NCBI GenBank assembly: GCA_018818855.1
Contig: JAHIRI010000050.1
Coordinates: 1 to 8,752 of the forward strand
DNA from: Patescibacteria group bacterium
GTDB taxonomy: Bacteria; Patescibacteriota; Patescibacteriia; XYB2-FULL-38-15
Reading direction: 5' to 3'
DNA: 8,752 nt
The notes under the pieces were generated by a model. It was not told the origin of the DNA, did not search any database, and worked only from the letters and a program-made list of their open reading frames with translations. The position numbers were made by a program, and so were the translations under genes. Shown here in pieces: positions 1 to 6,812 of the stretch (position 1 is the stretch's first letter; the number at the start of each line of letters is the position of its first letter).

Positions 1-143
1 CGAGCGCGGATTGGAATATTCCAGATTTTAAATATTGCACGGACAACGCGGCCATGGTCGCGGCGGCCGGATATTTTCATGTCGCGAAAAAAGATTTTAC
101 ACCGTGGCGGAAATTAAAAGTTGACCCAAATTGGGAATTATGA
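1..143 (+). CDS. tsaD: TsaD, tRNA N6-adenosine threonylcarbamoyltransferase, C-terminal end only
   Basis: The 3' end of a gene cut by the window edge. Frame 3 is open from base 3 and gives 46 residues before TGA at 141-143. They include the motif CTDNAAMVAAAGYFH, the family signature near the C-terminus of TsaD/Kae1/YgjD; its aspartate is a ligand of the active-site metal in characterised members. TsaD transfers the threonylcarbamoyl group from threonylcarbamoyl-AMP to A37 of ANN-decoding tRNAs, in a complex with TsaB and TsaE. The stop codon overlaps the ATG of tsaE by 4 bases (ATGA, 140-143), so the two are probably translationally coupled. The start and most catalytic residues lie outside the window, so intactness cannot be judged. 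Confidence 0.9.
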   Translation, partial: SADWNIPDFKYCTDNAAMVAAAGYFHVAKKDFTPWRKLKVDPNWEL

Positions 144-610
144 AAAAAATTTTTAAAAACGAAAAAGAAACTCTAGTCTTCGCGGAAAAATTTGCCAAAA
201 CGCTCCACGGCGGGGAAGTAGTCGCGCTTGTTGGCGAACTCGGTGCCGGAAAAACGGTTTTTACGCGTGGCCTGGCGCGCGGACTTGGAATAAAAGAAAG
301 AATTCAGAGCCCGACTTTTTTGTTGATGAAAATTTATAAGGTAAGCCCTTCGACAGGCCTGCCTCGCCGGCAGGCGGGCTCAGGGCATAAAATAAAAACT
401 TTAGTCCACGTTGACGCGTACAGATTGAGTGGCGCGGGCGAGTTAGTGGGGATTGGAATTTTAGATTGGTTCGGTCGGGCGGACGCGGTGACCGTGATTG
501 AGTGGGCGGATAAAGTTCAGGAACTTTTGCGCGGGGAAAAGGTGATAAAAATAAAAATGGAATTGGGAGAAGGGGAAGAAGAGAGAAAAATTGAGATAAT
601 TGGTAATTAG
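140..610 (+). CDS. tsaE: TsaE, ATPase of the t6A tRNA modification complex
   Basis: A 156-residue P-loop protein, about the usual TsaE/YjeE length. Visible motifs: Walker A GELGAGKT (residues 32-39), the SPTF segment (57-60), DAYRL (92-96) and IEWADK (120-125), all in family order. TsaE hydrolyses ATP to support turnover of the TsaB-TsaD t6A synthase. I chose the ATG at 140 over an in-frame TTG at 131 because it overlaps the tsaD stop as ATGA, a typical coupled junction. Residues 69-82 are odd: they are encoded by a 42-bp palindromic repeat (345-386) and sit in the loop between the SPTF segment and the DAYRL strand, where E. coli YjeE is shorter. The frame and all motifs survive, so the protein is probably functional. 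No promoter of its own was seen. Confidence 0.95.
   Translation: MKKIFKNEKETLVFAEKFAKTLHGGEVVALVGELGAGKTVFTRGLARGLGIKERIQSPTFLLMKIYKVSPSTGLPRRQAGSGHKIKTLVHVDAYRLSGAGELVGIGILDWFGRADAVTVIEWADKVQELLRGEKVIKIKMELGEGEEERKIEIIGN
345..386. repeat. Nested palindromic (REP-like) repeat inside tsaE
   Basis: A GC-rich 42-bp block. The outer part reads GCCCTTCGACAGGC ... GCTCAGGGC, which resembles the dispersed element CCCTTCGACAGGCTCAGGG split in two. Between the halves lies a perfect hairpin: GCCTGCC (357-363), loop TCGCC, GGCAGGC (369-375). It looks like one small palindrome inserted into another. The length is 14 codons exactly, so the tsaE reading frame is kept. That the outer element is a known dispersed repeat is from memory; no second copy is present in this window. 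Confidence 0.65.
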
Positions 611-627
611 TAAATAGTAACTAGTAA
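607..627. repeat. Three tandem 7-bp units (NTAGTAA)
   Basis: TTAGTAA, ATAGTAA and CTAGTAA follow each other directly and overlap the tsaE stop codon. They put several extra stop triplets after the gene. The unit is short and A/T-rich, so slippage is a sufficient explanation. Confidence 0.5.
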
Positions 628-631
628 TTTG

Positions 632-653
632 AAAACGGCCTCGCGGCCGTTTT
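632..653. terminator. Bidirectional intrinsic terminator between convergent tsaE and pilB
   Basis: A perfect inverted repeat: AAAACGGCC (632-640), loop TCGC, GGCCGTTTT (645-653). The A run on one side and T run on the other provide a U tract in both directions. It lies 22 bp after the tsaE stop and 28 bp after the pilB stop, as expected for a shared terminator of two convergent units. Confidence 0.85.
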
Positions 654-678
654 GTTATCTTGTTGCTTTGTTATCTTG
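651..678. repeat. Direct repeat of 12 bp, spaced 4 bp
   Basis: TTTGTTATCTTG occurs at 651-662 and again at 667-678, separated by TTGC. It fills the gap between the terminator and the pilB stop codon. No function is evident; a small duplication is the simplest explanation. Confidence 0.5.
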
Positions 679-680
679 CC

Positions 681-2405
681 CTACTCCGCGGCTTCAAAAA
701 TTTCGGCAACAGAAGTGACGCCAGCCAGAGCTTTTAATAATCCGTCCTGAACCATGGTCACCATGCCGGCACTGGTCGCAATATCTTGCATTTGATATTC
801 GGAAATTTCGCCCGACAAAATTATTTTTTCAATATCTTTACTCATGATCATAATTTCGTAAATTCCGAGACGGCCCTTATAACCAAGATTGTTGCATTCC
901 GGACATCCGGCGCCGCGCAAAAATTTTAAATTTTCCAAATCAACTTTATATTTTTCTTTAACTTCAGCCGACAAAGTTTCAAGAATTTTTTTAACCCGCG
1001 CCAAAGTTTCCCCGTCCAATTTATCTTCCACTTTACAACTCTCGCAAATTTTTCTAACCAAGCGTTGGCCGATCACGGCGTTTAGGGCTGGGGCGAGCAA
1101 AAACGGTTTTACGCCCATTGACATAAATCTCGGAATCGCACCCGAAGCGCTGTTTGTGTGAATTGTGGAAATAACTAAGTGTCCGGTGAGCGCGGCCTGG
1201 ATTGCAATATCGGCAGTTTCAATATCCCGAATTTCACCAACCATGACCACGTCCGGGTCTTGGCGCAAAATTGATTTTAAACCTTTGGCAAAAGTGTAGT
1301 CGCGGGAATAATCAACCTGGCTTTGGTTAATTCCTTCCAATTTATATTCCACTGGATCTTCCAAGGTAATAATTTTTACACCCGGTTCATTCAGTTTATT
1401 TAAAATAGCGTAGAGAGTAGTAGTTTTACCGGAGCCCGTCGGACCAGTCGTGATAATCATGCCATTTGGCCGTTCGGTTTGTGCTTTAAGTTGAGAAAAA
1501 GCCGGCTCCCAAAGACCAAGCCCCTCAAAACTAAGTCCGGCAGTTGAAGGCATGAGCAAACGCATAACCACTGATTCGCCGTAAGAAGTCGGGAGGCACG
1601 AAACGCGGACGTCAATTTTTCCGTCTTTCATAAAAATAGTGAAGCGGCCGTCTTGCGGAATATTCGTGACATTAATTTTTAATCCGGAAAGAAGTTTAAT
1701 TCGAGAAATAACTTTTGACCATTGATCTTTCGGAAGCGCGGCGGCATCGGCCAAGACGCCGTCAACACGGAAACGAATTTTTATGTCTTTTTCTTCGGCT
1801 TCAATATGAATATCGGAAGAACGCGCCGTGATGGAGGCGGCAATGACCATAGTGACAATATCTGTAATGTTGGCTTTCTGGATTTTTTCGTTTAGATCTT
1901 TAAAGTTTTTTATTTCCGCGGAAAATTTTTGTAAATCCGCTTCGGAAATTTCTACACCGCTTACGATTTTTTTAATAGTGGGTAGGGCCGCGTAAAGTTT
2001 AAAAGCCAAATTAAAGCTGTGTTCTGAAATCAAATATATCTCACCGTGGCTATGGAATTTATCTTCAAGCGAAAGCAGAATTTCCTTGATTTGTTCTTGA
2101 TTCGGGTCAACCGCACCGACTCGGATTTCCGTTCCGGTATTTAGAAAACAAATAATTTTTAATTTTTCCGCGAGTTCTTTGGGAACAGAAGTCAAAGTTT
2201 CCGGACTGATAGGAAAACCCTTTAAGTTAATGTAAGGAAAATCCAATTCAGCCGCCTTGGATTGGGCGATTTTTTCTTTTTCTTTTAGGGCAATCTCCGT
2301 CATCTTTTCTTCAAACTTTTCTTCCGCTCCGTCTATGGCAGGGCTCGGCGCGCCGGATTGGCTGCCGTATTGTTTTAGGAGATCGTCAATTGAAGGATTT
2401 GCCAT
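681..2405 (-). CDS. pilB: PilB/GspE-type ATPase of a type IV pilus or type II secretion-like machine
   Basis: A 574-residue secretion/assembly ATPase. Residues about 50-140 resemble the N-terminal MshEN/GspE-N domain. The C-terminal motor has Walker A GPTGSGKT (321-328), the Asp box around LEDPVEY (348-354), Walker B DVVMVGEIRD (385-394, E391 likely catalytic), the His box TGHLVISTIHTN (407-418) and a zinc-type tetracysteine (C454, C457, C501, C504). The Cys4 module marks the PilB/GspE branch rather than the PilT retraction branch. These enzymes form cytoplasmic hexamers that power pilin assembly. I took the ATG at 2405; a TTG at 2441 would add 12 residues and overlap the upstream gene. No good Shine-Dalgarno precedes the ATG, but a promoter-like pair sits just upstream (see that entry). 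Third gene after ftsH; pilC, pilT and pilin genes are not in the window, so pilus versus secretion is open. Confidence 0.9.
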   Translation of the reverse strand: MANPSIDDLLKQYGSQSGAPSPAIDGAEEKFEEKMTEIALKEKEKIAQSKAAELDFPYINLKGFPISPETLTSVPKELAEKLKIICFLNTGTEIRVGAVDPNQEQIKEILLSLEDKFHSHGEIYLISEHSFNLAFKLYAALPTIKKIVSGVEISEADLQKFSAEIKNFKDLNEKIQKANITDIVTMVIAASITARSSDIHIEAEEKDIKIRFRVDGVLADAAALPKDQWSKVISRIKLLSGLKINVTNIPQDGRFTIFMKDGKIDVRVSCLPTSYGESVVMRLLMPSTAGLSFEGLGLWEPAFSQLKAQTERPNGMIITTGPTGSGKTTTLYAILNKLNEPGVKIITLEDPVEYKLEGINQSQVDYSRDYTFAKGLKSILRQDPDVVMVGEIRDIETADIAIQAALTGHLVISTIHTNSASGAIPRFMSMGVKPFLLAPALNAVIGQRLVRKICESCKVEDKLDGETLARVKKILETLSAEVKEKYKVDLENLKFLRGAGCPECNNLGYKGRLGIYEIMIMSKDIEKIILSGEISEYQMQDIATSAGMVTMVQDGLLKALAGVTSVAEIFEAAE

Positions 2406-2411
2406 GGTAAA

Positions 2412-2441
2412 ATTATATTTTTTATCTTCCAATTCCCACAA
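2412..2441 (-). promoter_or_regulatory. Possible internal promoter for a leaderless pilB transcript
   Basis: On the minus strand TTGTGG (2441-2436) is followed after 18 bp by a perfect TATAAT (2417-2412). The expected start of transcription falls at or within a base or two of the pilB ATG at 2405, which would give a leaderless message and fits the lack of a ribosome-binding site. The -35 is weak and the area is A/T-rich, so chance is possible. Confidence 0.3.
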
Positions 2442-3426
2442 ATCTTAATAGTTTGCTCCAAATTTTTTTCTTGTTTATTTCTATGAAGAGCAAGGACCAG
2501 GAAGAAAATTGGAAAGTAGAGAGAATCGCGCCGACAAAGAATAGGGCAATGAACCAGCCGAGCGTGGCGAGAAAGGTGATCAACCAAAATCCGATTGTGA
2601 GTTCCAGATAAGAAAAGGCAAAGAGAAGCAGGGCGACGGGAATCATGTAGAGAAGGGTAAATAAAATTATGGCAATTCCCGCGCCAATCGTTATCGCGAA
2701 AAGCATGAGTGCCATTTCAATGGAAAGAAGCCAGTTTTTTATAAACATTTTCCAGCTCAGTCTGATTGATTCCACAAATGATTTTCCTTCCATCACCACA
2801 AAGCACGTTGCATAAACGGCCATGAAGGAAACGAAGAGAGCGAGGGAAGTAAAAACAACAAAAGCCAAAATGTAAAGAAAGAGATTTAAGCCGACGTTCA
2901 CGCCCCCACTGGCCAAAAAGATCATGGCGGGAACAGTAATCAAAACCAAGAGACCAAAAGTTAGAGCTTTAGCAAGGAGATTTAAACCAAGAACAGGCCA
3001 AAAATATTTTTTTCCTTCGGTCCAGCCCTCGCGCATGCCAGTTTTCTTTTTGCTCGCAATCTTTTTTATTGAAGCAATAAGTGCGCCGCGGGAAGTGACG
3101 ACAACCCAGATTAAAAATGCCAGAGCAACCAAGATCACAAAAAATAAAACCCAGAGCAAGCTGACGAAAATCGGCGAACGAACGTAGATGTCTTCAAGGC
3201 GGGGAAAGGACAAAAAATCCGTGAGCCAAAGCCACTTTGATGTTACGAGCGTGGCCTCTCCTTCCGAGACGATGCGACCGAATCCTTTTACTAAAATTTC
3301 ATACACTCCGCCGTTTCCGGCCAAGGCCGCGAAAAGTCCAAAGACCCACAGAAAACGATTTTGTTTTGTAATTTCCCAGGCTTTTTTAAAAATCGGCCGA
3401 TAAATTTTTGTCGGTTTTTTAAACAT
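2422..3426 (-). CDS. Multi-pass integral membrane protein of unknown function
   Basis: A 334-residue hydrophobic protein with roughly six or seven membrane segments: about 24-44, 85-110, 143-171, 178-210 (one or two), 231-275 (one or two) and 278-305. Two segments look related: FKKAWEITKQNRFLWVFG (13-30) near the N-terminus and SIRLSWKMFIKNWLLSI (220-236) later. Each has a 'basic-W-x(4)-K-N-x-hydrophobic' pattern entering a membrane helix, as seen in DUF975/YciC-like and glycerophosphodiesterase-membrane-domain families. That link is a resemblance, not an identification. The ATG at 3426 is preferred to a GTG at 3444 because AGGGGG lies about 4-5 bases before it. It sits between ftsH (35 bp gap) and pilB (16 bp gap), so it is probably cotranscribed with both. 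No catalytic motif was recognised. Confidence 0.85.
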   Translation of the reverse strand: MFKKPTKIYRPIFKKAWEITKQNRFLWVFGLFAALAGNGGVYEILVKGFGRIVSEGEATLVTSKWLWLTDFLSFPRLEDIYVRSPIFVSLLWVLFFVILVALAFLIWVVVTSRGALIASIKKIASKKKTGMREGWTEGKKYFWPVLGLNLLAKALTFGLLVLITVPAMIFLASGGVNVGLNLFLYILAFVVFTSLALFVSFMAVYATCFVVMEGKSFVESIRLSWKMFIKNWLLSIEMALMLFAITIGAGIAIILFTLLYMIPVALLLFAFSYLELTIGFWLITFLATLGWFIALFFVGAILSTFQFSSWSLLFIEINKKKIWSKLLRFVGIGR

Positions 3427-3461
3427 ATTTCCCCCTATGAACACAATTTTAGTTGCGTTCG

Positions 3462-5273
3462 TTATTTAAATATTTTTTCAAATGCTTCTTTTTCAATTGT
3501 CTCTTTTTCAAGTAAGATTTTCACGATTTCTTCAAGCTTATCTTTTTTCTTTCTGACAATTTCAAGCGCTGTCTTCGCGGCCTCGGCAATCAGACGACTG
3601 ATTTCTTGATCAATAGTTTCAGCAATTTTTTCGCTGTAGTCGCGCTGTTCATGAATTTCTTTGCCAAGGAAAATCATTTCTTCTTTTTCTCCAAAAGTTC
3701 TGGCGCCAAGTTTTTCGCTCATACCAAATTCGGTGATGAGCCGGCGGGCAAGTCGGGTGGCGTGACGCAAGTCGCTTGAAGCGCCGGTTGTCACTTCGCC
3801 GAAAATTTCTTTTTCCACAGTGTGGCCAGCAAGCATTACGGCCAGGTCGTCAATGAATTCCGAGCGACTATGTAAATGTTTGTCTTCAATCGGAAGCTTT
3901 AAAGTATAACCAGCCGCGCGGCCGCGGGAAATAATAGAAACTTTGTGGACGGGGTCAGCGTGCGGCAATTCATGGGCAACGAGAGAATGGGCCGCTTCGT
4001 GGTAGGCGGTGATATTTCTTTCTTTTTCTGAGAGAATATGGCTTTTTCTTTCGGGCCCAAGCATTACTTTTTCCACACTTTCCCTAATTTCGTCCATGCC
4101 GACTTGAGTTTTGTTGCGTCGGGCGGAAAGGATCGCCGCTTCATTCAAGAGATTCGCGAGATCGGCGCCGGAGAATCCCGGTGTTCGTTCGGCAATTCTT
4201 CGGAGATTAACATCGGCCGCGACCGGTTTTCCCTTGGCATGAATTTTTAAAATTGATTCGCGATCGTTCATATCCGGTTCGTCTAAAATTACCCGTCGGT
4301 CAAATCTACCCGGTCGGAGAAGTGCGGGATCCAAAACATCGGGACGATTGGTGGCCGCTAAAATTATTACGCCGGAGTTTGCTTCAAATCCGTCCATCTC
4401 TACCAAGATTTGGTTTAAAGTTTGTTCGCGCTCATCGTGGCTGCCGCCTAATCCTGTGCCGCGTTGTCGGCCGACAGCATCAAGTTCATCAATAAAAATT
4501 ATGCATGGCGCACTTTTTTTCGCTTTTTGGAAAAGATCGCGGACGCGTGCCGCGCCAACTCCGACAAACATTTCCACAAATTCAGAACCGGAAATAGAAA
4601 AAAACGGAACATTGGCTTCGCCGGCCACAGCTTTGGCAAGCAAGGTTTTTCCTGTACCGGGGGAGCCCATTAAAAGCACGCCCTTGGGGATTTTCGCGCC
4701 GAGCTGTACAAATTTTTTTGAATTTTTTAAAAACTCAACCACTTCTAAAAGTTCTTCCTTGGCTTCTTTGACTCCGGCCACGTCTTTAAAGGTGACGCGG
4801 TTTTTAGAATTTTTTGGAGCTTCTCTCGCGCCGGACTGGCCGAACATCATGGCTTTGGAATTCGCTCCTTGAACCTGGCGCATCATATAATAAATCAACG
4901 CGACGACGACAATCAGGGGGAGGAGAAAGGGGAGAAGAGCGCCCAGCCAGTAACTCCAACCGGACTCTTCAGTCACTTCAATTCCAATGTTTTCAACTTT
5001 TTCCGGATCAACATTGTAATTTTTAAAAAGTTCGCCGAGGGTTTCGTTTGTTTCCTTGCGCAGAGATTCGAGCGTTCCATCGACTTTCGTAATATTTAAT
5101 TTATCTCCCGCAATCGCGATTTTTTGTATGTCGCCGGCGTTAATTTGTTCCACAAATTTTTGCAGATCAATAGTTTCCACTTTTTTTGCGGATAAATTGA
5201 GAGTGCTAAAAATTCCCGTAATGACGAGGAATATAATAACGGCGATAATAAAATTTTTAACTAAGTTTTTCAT
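3462..5273 (-). CDS. ftsH: FtsH, ATP-dependent zinc metalloprotease of the membrane
   Basis: A 603-residue, full-length FtsH. In order: N-terminal membrane helix (about 7-24), extracytoplasmic domain, second helix (about 108-129), AAA+ module with Walker A GSPGTGKT (203-210), pore loop FVGVG (236-240), Walker B IIFIDELDAV (258-267), second region of homology ATNRPDVLDPALLRPGRFDR (307-326, arginine fingers R320 and R323), and a zinc protease domain with HEAAH (425-429) plus the third ligand in GASSDL (D501). It degrades misfolded membrane proteins and short-lived regulators. The more common forms are GPPGTGKT and HEAGH; both changes are at tolerated positions. The start is the ATG at 5271-5273. 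It is first in the minus-strand unit, and its GGGG ribosome-binding site lies inside a long inverted repeat, which suggests control of translation (leader entry). Confidence 0.97.
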   Translation of the reverse strand: MKNLVKNFIIAVIIFLVITGIFSTLNLSAKKVETIDLQKFVEQINAGDIQKIAIAGDKLNITKVDGTLESLRKETNETLGELFKNYNVDPEKVENIGIEVTEESGWSYWLGALLPFLLPLIVVVALIYYMMRQVQGANSKAMMFGQSGAREAPKNSKNRVTFKDVAGVKEAKEELLEVVEFLKNSKKFVQLGAKIPKGVLLMGSPGTGKTLLAKAVAGEANVPFFSISGSEFVEMFVGVGAARVRDLFQKAKKSAPCIIFIDELDAVGRQRGTGLGGSHDEREQTLNQILVEMDGFEANSGVIILAATNRPDVLDPALLRPGRFDRRVILDEPDMNDRESILKIHAKGKPVAADVNLRRIAERTPGFSGADLANLLNEAAILSARRNKTQVGMDEIRESVEKVMLGPERKSHILSEKERNITAYHEAAHSLVAHELPHADPVHKVSIISRGRAAGYTLKLPIEDKHLHSRSEFIDDLAVMLAGHTVEKEIFGEVTTGASSDLRHATRLARRLITEFGMSEKLGARTFGEKEEMIFLGKEIHEQRDYSEKIAETIDQEISRLIAEAAKTALEIVRKKKDKLEEIVKILLEKETIEKEAFEKIFK

Positions 5274-5406
5274 ACCCCGTAGTAGAAATTCGATTTGTAT
5301 TTTTAGATACGCATCTTAGTAAATAAAGAAACTTCTATCGCAAAAGATAATTTTTATTAAAACTTCAGTCGCCCCGGCGACTTATCGAATTTTCACTACG
5401 GGGCAT
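5272..5406 (-). promoter_or_regulatory. Structured ftsH leader: long stem sequestering the ribosome-binding site and start
   Basis: A 23-nt arm at 5406-5384 pairs with an arm at 5294-5272. On the minus-strand RNA 22 of 23 positions pair, two of them G-U, with a single A-C mismatch; the perfect core is CCCCGUAGU/ACUACGGGG. The 3' arm contains the GGGG ribosome-binding site and the A and U of the ftsH AUG. Inside lie a GC hairpin GUCGCC-GG-GGCGAC (5381-5368) and weak A/U hairpins (e.g. UAUC-UUUUGC-GAUA). The GGGGC of the inner hairpin can also pair with GCCCC of the 5' arm, giving an alternative fold that would free the ribosome-binding site. It could be an RNA thermometer, a riboswitch-like leader or a protein-binding site; a terminal-inverted-repeat element is the main alternative. 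The base pairing is seen; the function is inferred. Confidence 0.6.
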
Positions 5407-5422
5407 AATATTTATTATAGTG

Positions 5423-5451
5423 ATTATAGCATAATTAATGATTAGCAACAA
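5423..5451 (-). promoter_or_regulatory. Sigma70-type promoter of the ftsH unit
   Basis: On the minus strand, -35 TTGTTG (5451-5446), a 17-bp spacer and a perfect -10 TATAAT (5428-5423) preceded by TGC, i.e. an extended -10. Transcription would start near 5416, about 10 nt before the first arm of the leader hairpin. A second TATAAT at 5419-5414 has no matching -35. Confidence 0.75.
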
Positions 5452-5487
5452 ATATAATCGGGGTGTAGATTTATTTTAGTCTTAAAT

Positions 5488-5499
5488 AATTTCGAAATT
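5488..5499. promoter_or_regulatory. 12-bp perfect palindrome upstream of the ftsH promoter
   Basis: AATTTCGAAATT lies about 37 bp upstream of the ftsH -35 element and downstream of the S1 terminator. Its position would suit an operator or activator site. In A/T-rich intergenic DNA it may be chance. Confidence 0.25.
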
Positions 5500-5519
5500 T
5501 ATCAGAATTTTTTATTTTT

Positions 5520-5551
5520 AAAAACAAAAACGGACCTTTCGGCCCGTTTTT
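5520..5551 (-). terminator. Intrinsic terminator of the S1 gene
   Basis: On the minus strand AAAAACGGGCC, loop GAAA (a GNRA tetraloop), GGUCCGUUUUU (5551-5526) followed by GTTTT. The stem has one G-U pair on this strand. It begins 14 bp after the S1 stop codon and separates S1 from the ftsH promoter. Confidence 0.85.
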
Positions 5552-5564
5552 CTGTATCTGTTTT

Positions 5565-6812
5565 TTATTCTTTTTTTTCTTCAGCTTCTGGTGTTTCTTC
5601 TTTCGGAGCTTCTGGATTTGGTTCTTCGGCCTTAACTTCCTCAGCTGGTTTTTTGGCCGGAGTTTCGACTGGAACTTCTTCAACTTTTTCATCAGCCGGT
5701 TTTTCTGAAGATTTTTCTTTAGCTCCGCGGAGGCTCAAGCCCAGACGATGGTCAACCGGCTCAATGGAAATAATTTTGAATTTCAGAGTGTCGCCGATTT
5801 TCGCCACTTCGGTCGGAGATTGAATTGGTTTTGAGGATAATTCGGAAATGTGGGCAAGGCCATGAATTTCCGGATCAAGTTCCACAAATAATCCAAATGG
5901 ATTTATCTTCAAAACTTTTCCTTCGACAATGTCACCGACGTTATATTTTTCGTTTATTTTTTTCCACGGGTCGTCAATCAGTTTTTTCATTGACAAGAAA
6001 ATTTTTGAACCTTCTACGCCAATAATTTCCGCTTTTATTTCTTGTCCAACTTTAACCACATCGTCGGGATGATCAATTCTCTGCCAGGCAAGTTCGGAAA
6101 TATGGACCAATCCTTCCAAGTCATCAAATTTCACAAAGACCCCGAAATCGGCCAGAGCGGAAACAGTTCCGGAAATTATATCGCCGACTTTGTAGGCGGA
6201 AATAATATTTTTTTGTTTTTCTTCCCAGGCCGCTTTTTCCGAAACAATTAATTTTTCTTCTTCTTCGCCGACGTCAATAACCTTAACCTCAAGAGGCAGG
6301 CCGACGAAAGTTTTTAATTTTTCTAATATTTTATTTTTCTCGCCGCCCGGCACGCGCGGATAGTGTTCCGGCGCAAGTTGTGAGACTGGCAAGAATCCGA
6401 CAATTTTATTGACATTAATCATCAAGCCGCCCTTGTTGGCATCCATGACTGTGGCGATGACAATCTCTCCTGATTTTTGAAGTTCGGATAATTTGTCCCA
6501 GATTTTTTTATGTCCGGCAAAGCGGAAAGATAACTCCATCTCGCCATGCTCATTTTCCATTTCAAGGACAGTGGCTTCGGTTTCATCGCCCGGCTTTAGT
6601 TCAGAATAATCAGTTGACTCGTTGCAGAGTTCGCTGCCGCGGACGACTCCGGTCCTAAACCCTGGAATGTCCAAATGAACTTCATTTTTGCTAATACTTA
6701 AAACTGTTGCTTTAACAACTTCTCCGATTTTAGGAATGGTAAAATTGCTTTCAGCGAGCAGTTTTTCAAATTCTCCTCCGTCTGTTTTTTGCGTTAGATT
6801 TTTTAGATCCAT
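5565..6812 (-). CDS. rpsA: Ribosomal protein S1-like RNA-binding protein, four S1 domains
   Basis: A 415-residue protein with four consecutive S1 (OB-fold) domains, at about 29-97, 114-194, 208-277 and 291-362. The third and fourth are the most typical (GDIISGTVSALADFGVFVKF with GLVHISEL; GDIVEGKVLKINPFGLFVEL with GLAHISEL). The last 50 residues or so are a low-complexity tail of E, K, A and P. S1 binds mRNA on the small subunit and helps initiation. Four domains, against six in E. coli, is common outside Proteobacteria. The first two domains are more divergent, as in true S1, where they contact the ribosome. The ATG at 6810-6812 has no Shine-Dalgarno close by. The gene has its own promoter, a structured leader and a terminator, so it is probably monocistronic. 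Confidence 0.92.
   Translation of the reverse strand: MDLKNLTQKTDGGEFEKLLAESNFTIPKIGEVVKATVLSISKNEVHLDIPGFRTGVVRGSELCNESTDYSELKPGDETEATVLEMENEHGEMELSFRFAGHKKIWDKLSELQKSGEIVIATVMDANKGGLMINVNKIVGFLPVSQLAPEHYPRVPGGEKNKILEKLKTFVGLPLEVKVIDVGEEEEKLIVSEKAAWEEKQKNIISAYKVGDIISGTVSALADFGVFVKFDDLEGLVHISELAWQRIDHPDDVVKVGQEIKAEIIGVEGSKIFLSMKKLIDDPWKKINEKYNVGDIVEGKVLKINPFGLFVELDPEIHGLAHISELSSKPIQSPTEVAKIGDTLKFKIISIEPVDHRLGLSLRGAKEKSSEKPADEKVEEVPVETPAKKPAEEVKAEEPNPEAPKEETPEAEEKKE

Noticed and set aside
2375..2587. Open minus-strand frame of 70 codons across the membrane protein-pilB junction.
   Set aside because: It overlaps two well-supported genes in another frame and its product is not protein-like.
4348..4872. 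Plus-strand open frame of 174 codons antisense to ftsH.
   Set aside because: It is a shadow of the conserved FtsH AAA+ coding sequence; no ribosome-binding site or recognisable domain.
5201..5209. GAGTGCTAA, a perfect half of the CIRCE heat-shock operator, near ftsH.
   Set aside because: No TTAGCACTC partner lies 9 bp away, and the site is inside the ftsH coding region downstream of the start codon.
5281..5291. Minus-strand AATTTCTACT resembles the core of a Cas12a (type V) CRISPR repeat.
   Set aside because: It occurs once, the expected hairpin partner (GTAGAT) is missing, there is no spacer array, and the segment is explained as an arm of the ftsH leader stem.
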